Shown piece by piece: positions 1 through 5,778 of a stretch of DNA of 13,820 bases (positions are counted from its first letter, which is position 1; each line of letters begins with the position of its first letter). The position numbers were made by a program, and so were the translations under genes. The stretch is from an uncultured Anaeroplasma sp. (lineage in GTDB: Bacteria > Bacillota_I > Bacilli_A > Acholeplasmatales > Anaeroplasmataceae): the NCBI GenBank assembly GCA_934216145.1, contig CAKQBG010000050.1, forward strand, positions 1-13,820. The letters are read 5' to 3'. The notes beneath the pieces were generated by a model, which was not told where the DNA came from, did not search any database, and worked only from the letters and a program-made list of their open reading frames with translations.

Positions 1-2
1 TA

Positions 3-92
3 TACCACCCTGTAATGCCTGAGAAGAATGTAACAATTATTCTTCATCAAAGAAAATTTAAATGTCCTGAATGTGGACATATCACTCTATAA
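3..92 (+). pseudogene. zinc-finger fragment of an ISL3-like transposase (truncated)
   Basis: The frame is open from the window edge to a TAA at 90-92. It encodes about 29 residues containing KFKCPECGHITL, a Cys-x2-Cys knuckle preceded by a basic beta-strand (LHQRKFKC). This is the layout of the N-terminal zinc-binding domain of ISL3-family transposases, in which a 'RRFRCPNCG'-type strand precedes the helix-turn-helix. The rest of the protein is absent: all downstream frames close before the terminator and the minus-strand genes. It is a relic lying at the downstream edge of the Rhs-tip cluster. The family assignment rests on this short stretch and is moderate at best. Confidence 0.45.
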
Positions 93-119
93 ACAACGTG
101 ATTTCATGCTGGTACTGTT

Positions 120-160
120 AAAAAAGAGTACAGCCATCTATCATTAAGACAGCTACACTC
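120..160 (-). terminator. intrinsic terminator closing the Rhs-tip/immunity cluster
   Basis: On the minus strand, a 13-bp stem (arms 148-160 and 126-138, GAGTGTAGCTGTC with GATGGCTGTACTC, four G-U wobbles) encloses a 9-nt loop (139-147). It is followed directly by six T's (120-125). It lies about 45 nt past the stop of the last small gene at 206, the expected position for the end of a leftward transcript covering both cassettes. Confidence 0.8.
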
Positions 161-205
161 CCTGTGTTTGATGTTTTATATTGTTTCGCTAATGTGTTTT
201 TTTAC

Positions 206-502
206 TTAACTAATATCAATTCTTAAAAAAACATTTTCTGGAAATTTTTCTAAATCAGAATATTTAACTTTTATTGCTATTCCTTTTCTCCAACCAATTT
301 TATTGTTGAATCTAATATATAGCCATCCAGGAGACACACTCAAACCATCCATTAATAAATAATTTAAAAATGTTCTTTTTGTGTATCTTATATCTTTAAT
401 ATTATTAATTGGTATTATTATATTTTTGTTTTTTCTTTTAATAACAATCTCTTCATTAGTAATTGTCATTTTTTTTAATTCGATAATCTTTTGTTTTTTC
501 AT
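206..502 (-). CDS. small protein after Rhs tip 1, candidate immunity protein (PH-like)
   Basis: 98 residues, no signal peptide and no clear membrane helix. The pattern is short alternating beta strands (EEIVIKRKNKNIIIPINNI, then WLYIRF and GIAIKVKY) followed by a C-terminal segment (SDLEKFPENVFLRIDI). That resembles bacterial PH-like domains, but this is a visual judgement and not a match. The start is the ATG at 500-502, preceded by GGTGAGGAT, which overlaps the stop of the upstream Rhs tip; only 7 nt separate the genes, so translational coupling is likely. In Rhs and other polymorphic toxin systems, the small gene directly after the toxin C-terminus usually encodes the cognate cytosolic immunity protein. 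That role is inferred from position. I do not recognise the family. Confidence 0.7.
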   Translation of the reverse strand: MKKQKIIELKKMTITNEEIVIKRKNKNIIIPINNIKDIRYTKRTFLNYLLMDGLSVSPGWLYIRFNNKIGWRKGIAIKVKYSDLEKFPENVFLRIDIS

Positions 503-509
503 ATTATCC

Positions 510-1415
510 TCACCATATTTGATTTAATCCATATCCAATTAATTGTTTTAATCCAAATTGTAAACCTAATAAGCCACCTTTAATTGCTAGTTCAATTAAT
601 TTACTATTAATTTGTACCATAACCAAGCTAGAATATGCACTATTATAATTAGCAGCTGCTTGAGCAATAGTTATAGCAATATTAGAGCCACTAAAAGGCA
701 ATCCTGAAAGGTTTTTAACATTTTTTAATGACGAAAATGCACTATCAAGTCTTGCTTGCGCTGAATTAACGCCTGATAAACTGTTTGCAATTTGAGTTGT
801 ATTTACCGCATATTTTATACCACCAAAAATACCACCAGATATAGCACCAGAAATGGCACCACTTAACGCAGATTTACCAACATCAGACCATTGAATATTC
901 TCAAAACAACTTGAAATTGCCTGACTACCAATACTGAAACAAGCTCCTGCAACAGCTCCTCCGAGTGCTCCGACAATTGCTCCAGCAGCTATTGAAGACA
1001 TCAAACCGCCTCCTAAAGCTGCCGTTAATGGAACTGCAAGTCCTCCTGTCGCTACAGAAAGAGCTATTCCATCTACAATAATTAATCCTCCAAGAACCCA
1101 TTGTGCCCATTTAGGCATATGTCCACTTTCATCAGAGTACATCACAGGGTTATTACCACAATAAGCATATAAATTTAATCCATCAACTGATTCATTGTTT
1201 AAATAATCTATTGAATCTGGCGATATAAATCTTCCAATACTTGGATCATAATATCTCGTTTGTAAATAATATAGATTTGTTTCACTATCAAAATAATATC
1301 CTTTATATCTAAATGGATTTATATTTCCTATATCATTTTGATCTGTTATTTTCTCACCAACACTATTATATACCTCATGATTTTCAAAACTATCATAGCT
1401 ATATTTTACAACCAT
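510..1415 (-). CDS. orphan Rhs C-terminal tip 1: core end plus glycine-rich toxin-like tail
   Basis: 301 residues. Residues ~1-95 match the end of the Rhs repeat-associated core: YSYDSF, PFRYKGYYFDSETNLYYLQT, RYYDPSIGRFISPDSIDYL, then GLNLYAYCGNNPVMY. The usual boundary motif DPSG reads DESG here. Residues ~100-195 form a Gly/Ala-rich hydrophobic stretch (several candidate membrane-inserting segments, e.g. GAIVGALGGAVAGACFSIGS). The tail (~205-301) is a predicted helical domain ending in GLQFGLKQLIGYGLNQIW, which I do not recognise. A full Rhs protein is usually well over 1,000 residues, so this is only the tip. The ATG at 1413-1415 is an Ile-to-Met change inside the repeat shared with tip 2, and only a weak GGAAA-like site precedes it. 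In-frame stops lie just upstream. Probably a displaced cassette, silent or poorly translated; a pore-forming role is possible but speculative. Confidence 0.75.
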   Translation of the reverse strand: MVVKYSYDSFENHEVYNSVGEKITDQNDIGNINPFRYKGYYFDSETNLYYLQTRYYDPSIGRFISPDSIDYLNNESVDGLNLYAYCGNNPVMYSDESGHMPKWAQWVLGGLIIVDGIALSVATGGLAVPLTAALGGGLMSSIAAGAIVGALGGAVAGACFSIGSQAISSCFENIQWSDVGKSALSGAISGAISGGIFGGIKYAVNTTQIANSLSGVNSAQARLDSAFSSLKNVKNLSGLPFSGSNIAITIAQAAANYNSAYSSLVMVQINSKLIELAIKGGLLGLQFGLKQLIGYGLNQIW

Positions 1416-1441
1416 TTTTCCACTATCGTAAATTATATTTA
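1156..1441. repeat. direct repeat copy A (Rhs core segment)
   Basis: 286 nt that align without gaps to 2424-2709 (constant offset 1268). I count 10 mismatches, about 96.5% identity. It covers the Rhs core end from DSGK through the GLNLY region. Homology stops sharply at both edges: toxin-specific sequence on one side and unrelated AT-rich DNA on the other. Confidence 0.9.
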
Positions 1442-1513
1442 TTATTTAATTCTTACTCATTAAATTATTTAATTTTTATTCCAAAGAATTCATTGTTCTT
1501 TTCTATTGATAAA

Positions 1514-1780
1514 TTAATTATTTCTATTAGAGTTTTTATTTTGAATATTATTCCAAGCTATTCTTCCTTTTTCAGTCAATGAATAAGGATATTCATCACG
1601 CTCTGTTTTCCAAGCATAATTAATAAAAATATATCCTTCTTCTACCATTTCATTTAACTTTTTTTTTAATTCTAAGGGTGATATTTTTATTTCGGCAGCC
1701 AACGTAAAATATTCCAATATTTGAGTAAATGCCTCATCATCATCAATCAAGCTATCTAAAATTAATTCTTTGTTTGTCAT
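1514..1780 (-). CDS. small protein after Rhs tip 2, candidate immunity protein (winged-helix-like)
   Basis: 88 residues, soluble. An N-terminal acidic helix (KELILDSLIDDDEAFTQILE) is followed by a helix pair (SPLELKKKLNEMVEEGYIFI), a strand and turn (YAWKTERDEYPYSLTEKG) and a closing helix. The order helix-helix-helix-strand-wing, with '...EGYI...YSLTEKGR', resembles small winged-helix proteins such as PadR or MarR-like wings. This is a fold impression only. A perfect AGGAGG (within 1786-1794) sits 6 nt before the ATG at 1778-1780. The gap to the Rhs tip stop is 18 nt. By position it is the immunity partner of tip 2. An alternative is a small transcriptional regulator captured in the cluster. 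Confidence 0.7.
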   Translation of the reverse strand: MTNKELILDSLIDDDEAFTQILEYFTLAAEIKISPLELKKKLNEMVEEGYIFINYAWKTERDEYPYSLTEKGRIAWNNIQNKNSNRNN

Positions 1781-1798
1781 ATGTTATTCCTCCTAAAA

Positions 1799-2716
1799 TC
1801 ATGGATGAAAATGTGACCCATGAATAAATCTTCCACCTCTAATAATTTTGTGAATACCTAATTTTGAGCCAGTCCATTTATTAATATAATTTGAATAAGT
1901 AGAAATGCCACCTTTGTTTGTACCTCTTCCTGGTTCAACTAATTCTTTCACTGTTTTCCATCTATTTGGATGGTTGTTAAAACTATTCATCATTTGATTA
2001 GCTGTAGCAGCATTTCCAACACTTGTTAATACACCAGTAACTATTGTTCCAGCAGTTGCGATTGCTGCAATTGCTATCATTAATCCATTGTACCATTCTT
2101 CACTCATGCCGGCATCTAACATCCAGTTATTACCTGTAAATGCTTCTTGATATTCCGCAGTAGCAAACACTCCTGTTCCAATTCCTGCAACCGTCGTAAC
2201 ACCACCAATAATACTCAAGTATGTTGCACCACTAAATAATGCACCAATTCCACTTATTAAAGCAGGAACAGAAACCATTGTAAGTCCAATTCCTGTCATT
2301 AGATTGTTATTAGTAGCAACACCACCAATTGTTAATCCCATACCTGCCAATGCAATTTCACATAATATTAGTGCTAACACAGGAAAACATCCACTAGGAT
2401 CAGCATAGTTGATTGGATCATTTCCACAATAGCAATATAAATTCAATCCATCAACTGATTCATTGTTTAAATAATCTATTGAATCTGGCGATATAAATCT
2501 TCCAATACTTGGATCATAATATCTCGTTTGTAAATAATATAGATTTGTTTCACTATCAAAATAATATCCTTTATATCTAAATGGACTTATATTTCCTATA
2601 TCATTTTGATCTGTTATTTTCTCACCTACACTATTATATACCTTATGATTTCCAAAACTATCATAGCTATATTTTACAACTATTTTTCCACTATCGTCAA
2701 TTATATTTACTAACAA
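1799..2716 (-). CDS. orphan Rhs C-terminal tip 2: core end plus predicted HxH-type toxin domain
   Basis: 305 residues from a TTG at 2714-2716. Residues ~1-110 are the Rhs core end (KYSYDSFGNHKVYN, PFRYKGYYFDSETNLYYLQT, RYYDPSIGRFISPDSIDYL, GLNLYCYCGNDPINYADPSG), ending in the standard DPSG boundary. Residues ~112-245 are a Gly/Ala-rich hydrophobic pre-toxin region with several membrane-like segments. The last ~55 residues (from NRWKTVKELVEPGRG to the end) form a compact basic domain: TYSNYINKWTGSKLGIHKI, then GGRFIHGSHFHP at the very C-terminus. The clustered His and the HFH pair suggest a nuclease-type active site, which is inference. The frame stays open to 2809, but no Shine-Dalgarno sequence precedes the TTG and the barrel is missing, so this is a displaced tip cassette. 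The small gene at 1514-1780 follows immediately. Confidence 0.75.
   Translation of the reverse strand: MLVNIIDDSGKIVVKYSYDSFGNHKVYNSVGEKITDQNDIGNISPFRYKGYYFDSETNLYYLQTRYYDPSIGRFISPDSIDYLNNESVDGLNLYCYCGNDPINYADPSGCFPVLALILCEIALAGMGLTIGGVATNNNLMTGIGLTMVSVPALISGIGALFSGATYLSIIGGVTTVAGIGTGVFATAEYQEAFTGNNWMLDAGMSEEWYNGLMIAIAAIATAGTIVTGVLTSVGNAATANQMMNSFNNHPNRWKTVKELVEPGRGTNKGGISTYSNYINKWTGSKLGIHKIIRGGRFIHGSHFHP
2424..2709. repeat. direct repeat copy B (Rhs core segment)
   Basis: Partner of the copy at 1156-1441, same orientation. Between the copies lie toxin tail 2, its small gene and 1442-1513. Homologous recombination between the copies would delete tail 2 and its partner, or place tail 1 behind the upstream core sequence. 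Confidence 0.9.
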
Positions 2717-2818
2717 ATCATAAATGTAAAAATAATTCAGTACTCTAAATAAGAATGTGTGTGAAGGGGAATCCAGTTCTAAATAAAGAGATGTGTTACC
2801 TTTAAATAGTCAGCCTTA
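2717..2818. other. junction between Rhs tip 2 and the decayed insertion sequence
   Basis: On the minus strand the tip 2 frame continues without a stop to 2809. The residues nearest the tip (NYFYIYDLLVNIIDD) still look like Rhs core lacking a few residues. Those further out (LYLELDSPSHTFLFRV) do not, so the Rhs-to-foreign junction lies around 2735-2755. I see no promoter or ribosome binding site here for tip 2, and could not find a matching terminal inverted repeat for the insertion sequence. Confidence 0.4.
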
Positions 2819-4065
2819 ATGAAAAAATTTTCAGATGATATTTATCAAGATCTTTTGAAAATTTATCCTATTAATGAAGCTAGATAAATATTGTGTATTG
2901 CTTCAATTAAGATTATTAAGACTTCTATTAAATGCAGTAGATATTCAAATGAATTTGAGAGAACATATATTTCTATTTATTATCAAGATTGTCACTTAAG
3001 TAAAAATTCAATCATTTCGCTATTATTACATATTTGAATGGATAGTGAAAAAAGAGAAAAATTTTATCAAAATAGACTTTCTAGAATACCAGAATCTCAC
3101 CATATCGCTATTGATGGAACTTTAAAACAAGATAATACAGTAAATCATTTCCAGGCTATTCATATAAATCACGCTTAAAAAACACTAAAGATTTTTCAAT
3201 TATTTATGCTTATGACATAAATACAAAAGAGCCTTTGTGTTCTACTGTTTTTCCTGGTAATAACCTTGATGTAGTATCATATAGACAATTTATTATAGAA
3301 AATTCTATAAAAATCTGACAAGGGATTTTCAATAAGTGAAATAGAAGATATTATAAATAGTAATAACGAATTACACTTTTTGACAGCTATAAGAAGAAAT
3401 GATAAAAGAATTAGTAATAATGATATGTTTCAATATGAAGAAATTATAACTGGAATTGAAAAAGAAATATTAGGAGAGAAAATTAAAATAAATGAGAATA
3501 GATATTTATATTCATTTCTAGATGTATCTACCATGAGTAAAGCAACACATGACTTTATTAAAAATGCAAATAAAAATAATGATTTTAAAGCAGAAAAATA
3601 TGATAAGAAAAGAAATACTTTTGGGACAATAACATTAGAATCTGATTTAGATATGACATTAAAGGACGCATATTTATGTTATGCAGAAAGATGGAAACTT
3701 GAATTAGTATTTAAAGCATATAAAAGTGATATAGGATTATGTGAAACAAATGTTCTAAGTGATTATACGGTTATAGGTATGGAATTTATTAATTTTATTT
3801 CAACAAGAATAACAACTAGAATAATAGAATTTTTTAGAAATAAAGGTTTGTTTAAAAAAATACTCATGGGGAAATAATGGAAGATTTAACATCAGCATGG
3901 AGAAAAAGAGAAGCTGAAATAGCTAAGCCATCATATAGTGATGGAAAATTGGGAAATGCTATCCCATCAGTATTAGAATTAATGAGATTATTCGAATCAC
4001 TTAAGAAAGAGATGCCAAAAGAAAAAATAGGACGAGGCAGACCTAAGAAGTCTATCTCATCCTAA
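2819..4065 (+). pseudogene. decayed IS4/IS1634-type transposase
   Basis: A DDE transposase spread over several frames. In order: KKFSDDIYQDLLKIYPINEAR, then a TAA (2885); SKNSIISLLLHI, then a TGA (3035); HHIAIDGTLKQDN with the first catalytic Asp; a frameshift near 3150; SIIYAYDINTKEPLCSTVFPG; a frameshift near 3309-3318; SDKGFS with the second Asp; HFLTAIRRND; YAERWKLELVFKAYK, which fits the Y-x2-R-x3-E-x6-K signature of IS4-type enzymes and carries the catalytic Glu; a frameshift in a run of A's (3854-3860); and a C-terminus MEDLTSAWRKR ending GRGRPKKS, typical of IS1634. The N-terminal ~130-150 residues of full-length relatives are missing. The longest intact pieces are 3380-3877 and 3877-4065. 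No terminal inverted repeats were found. The element is non-functional. Confidence 0.85.
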
Positions 4066-4099
4066 TATTAGTAAATCAAATTGGGAAATTTTTATTTTA

Positions 4100-4376
4100 T
4101 TAAATATTATTATATATATTTTGTAATTTTAGGATTTCTTTTCCTAAATTTGTATTTTCAAGATTTTTTATTGAATCAGTAATTAAATATGTTGATTCTA
4201 ACATTCTTTGGTTTTTGCCATATTTGAAAAATTTTATTCCACTCCTAAATTTGTCATACAATTCTTCTATTTCTGGTTTTATTACTTTAAGTAGTTGCTC
4301 TTTGTCCCAAAGGGAATTTTCATCAGAGATTTCATTTTCAAGAATAATTAATATTTTTTTTCAGTTGTTCAATCAT
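4100..4376 (-). pseudogene. frameshifted small gene, possible orphan immunity gene
   Basis: Reading through two indels gives a coherent protein of ~90 residues: MIEQLKKILIILENEISDEN, SLWDKEQLLKVIKPEIEELY, DKFRSGIKF, then KYGKNQRMLESTYLITDSIK and LGKEILKLQNIYNNI, ending in TAA at 4100-4102. The first shift is in a run of eight A's near the 5' end (seven would restore the frame). The second is around the AAAATTTT next to GIKF. The start ATG (4374-4376) lies 28 nt past the stop of the Sel1 gene, and an AAGGA at the end of that gene is its only ribosome-binding-like sequence. The acidic, helical, soluble character and small size resemble polymorphic-toxin immunity proteins. No toxin tip now precedes it. 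Function is inferred from context only. Confidence 0.55.
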
Positions 4377-4403
4377 AAAACCATAAAACACTATTTAATA
4401 ATA

Positions 4404-5570
4404 TTATTCCTTCTTAACCTTTATCTTACCAGTTATAGTCTTTGTAAATCTCTTACAAGCCTCAGTTGCATCATCATAGCCATTTTGACTTGATAATCTA
4501 TACCATCTAAAGGCATCCTCAAGGTTAATTGATGAAACACCAATACCCTTCTCAAGACAATCACCTAAACGATACATAGCATATGGATCACCAAGCTCAG
4601 AGGCCTTAAGCCACCAATTTTTTGCCTCTACTAAATCTTGATCAATATTATTGTCAGTTGGATCAGTTAAAATCTCAGCTAGGTGAATCATCGCATTAAC
4701 ATTACCATCATTAGCTGATTTAGTCCACCAAGAAACAGCTGTTAAATCGTTCTTAACAATACCATCACCTAAATGATAGCATTCAGCTAAATTATTTTGA
4801 GCCTCACTATTACCAGCATTCGCAGCCTTTGTCCACCAAATAATTGCTTGCTTAATATCCTGAGGCACTCCATTACCCTTTGCATACCTATTTCCAAGCT
4901 TAACCTCTGCTGATACATTATTTTGTTGACATGCTAAATCATAATAGTGTAGTGCAAGCTCTGTACATTGAAGTGTACCAACTCCATCAGCATAATAATC
5001 AGCTATTTTTTCTTGACAATAGGAATCTCCAGCCTCAGCTCCAGCTAAATAAAGCCTTGCTGCTCCTTTAACCTTACCAAGTGATTCATAACAAATTGCA
5101 CCTTCACGCTCAGCATCAACAACACCTGATTTTGCAGCATGAACTAACCATTGAGCAGCTCTAGGTATATCCTTATCTACACCCTCACCCTTCATATAGG
5201 CAAGACCTAGATAATATTGGCTTAATGGGTGAGCATATTTTGCAGCCTCTGTAAACCATGAAACAGCTTGAATTGAATCTTGATAGGTTCCCACTCCCTC
5301 TAAATAACATAATCCAACCATATAGCTAGCTTCTGTAACCTTGTTTGTTGCTGCAATCATATAATATTGGAAGGCTTTTTTAGGATCCTTAGGCATTCCT
5401 TTTCCATAATATAATAAATCAGCATAATAATAACATGCCATATAATTAGATTGGTCATTTTCACAAACCTTTTCTAATAATAAGCCTGCTTCTTTAAATT
5501 TTTCATCCTCATAAAGCTCTATAGCTCTTTTATAAACACCACGATATTGATTTATTTCGTATTTAGGCAT
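4404..5570 (-). CDS. Sel1-like repeat (TPR-type) protein
   Basis: 388 residues built almost wholly of ~36-residue Sel1-like repeats, of which I count about nine from residue ~45 to ~375. Clear units include YYLGLAYMKGEGVDKDIPRA, VKLGNRYAKGNGVPQDIKQA followed by IIWWTKAANAGNSEAQ, and NNLAECYHLGDGI followed by VSWWTKSANDGN. The fourth (around GAICYESLGKVKGA) is degenerate. Residues 1-40 are a TPR-like lead-in. There is no signal peptide or membrane helix, so it is cytosolic; it ends in a basic tail, KIKVKKE. Sel1 repeats form superhelical scaffolds for protein-protein contact; the partner cannot be told from sequence. The ATG at 5568-5570 follows AAAAGGAG at good spacing. It lies downstream of rpoC beyond that operon's terminator, so it probably has its own promoter in 5571-5730. 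A TATAAT at 5708-5713 is a weak candidate without a good -35. Confidence 0.9.
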   Translation of the reverse strand: MPKYEINQYRGVYKRAIELYEDEKFKEAGLLLEKVCENDQSNYMACYYYADLLYYGKGMPKDPKKAFQYYMIAATNKVTEASYMVGLCYLEGVGTYQDSIQAVSWFTEAAKYAHPLSQYYLGLAYMKGEGVDKDIPRAAQWLVHAAKSGVVDAEREGAICYESLGKVKGAARLYLAGAEAGDSYCQEKIADYYADGVGTLQCTELALHYYDLACQQNNVSAEVKLGNRYAKGNGVPQDIKQAIIWWTKAANAGNSEAQNNLAECYHLGDGIVKNDLTAVSWWTKSANDGNVNAMIHLAEILTDPTDNNIDQDLVEAKNWWLKASELGDPYAMYRLGDCLEKGIGVSSINLEDAFRWYRLSSQNGYDDATEACKRFTKTITGKIKVKKE

Positions 5571-5595
5571 ATCAATAAACTCCTTTTATCGTTTT

Positions 5596-5618
5596 TTCTT
5601 ATATATATTTTATAAGAA
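5596..5618. repeat. inverted repeat in the Sel1 gene 5' region
   Basis: TTCTTATA (5596-5603) and TATAAGAA (5611-5618) form a perfect 8-bp inverted repeat around a 7-nt loop, about 25 nt upstream of the Sel1 start. No T-run follows on the minus strand, so it is not a terminator. It could be an operator or a mRNA 5' hairpin, but the AT-rich setting makes chance plausible. Confidence 0.4.
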
Positions 5619-5732
5619 ATCAATCTAAAAAGAAAGACCTATTAAGAATAAATAAATAATATTAAAGATTAATAATGTTATTAATATCCATATTATATGA
5701 AATTACAATTATACTTTATCATACATATATAG

Positions 5733-5759
5733 CAAAAAGGACTATATCTCTATAGTCCT
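5733..5759 (-). terminator. intrinsic terminator of the rpoBC operon
   Basis: On the minus strand, a perfect 9-bp stem (AGGACTATA, loop GAGA, TATAGTCCT) is followed by TTTTTGC. It lies 20 nt after the rpoC stop and separates rpoBC from the Sel1 gene. Confidence 0.9.
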
Positions 5760-5778
5760 AATGCTTAATATATTATTA

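Noticed and set aside
925..1582. Alternative small frames over Rhs tip 1 (minus-strand 925-1110, plus-strand 1313-1582)
   Set aside because: Both overlap the recognisable Rhs core or hydrophobic region and show no coding features.
1156..2709. The repeated core segments as a CRISPR or transposon terminal repeat
   Set aside because: The repeat is a coding Rhs core segment with protein-level conservation; there are just two copies, with genes between them.
3854..3877. Programmed -1 frameshift at a run of seven A's joining the last two transposase pieces
   Set aside because: The same gene carries two stops and other frameshifts and lacks its N-terminus, so ordinary decay explains it. IS1634-type elements are normally single-frame.
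2819..4065. In-frame TGA codons read as Trp (Mollicute code)
   Set aside because: Only the decayed transposase has such TGAs, alongside TAA stops and frameshifts. rpoB and rpoC use TGG for Trp throughout and stay open under the standard code.
4078..4102. AAATT/AATTT hairpin followed by T-rich DNA after the transposase, as a terminator
   Set aside because: The stem is five A-T pairs only, too weak to call.
4215..4493. 92-codon plus-strand frame after the transposase
   Set aside because: It is antisense to the more protein-like frameshifted gene at 4100-4376 and to the end of the Sel1 gene; its composition is Leu/Ile/Ser/Phe-rich, typical of a shadow frame.
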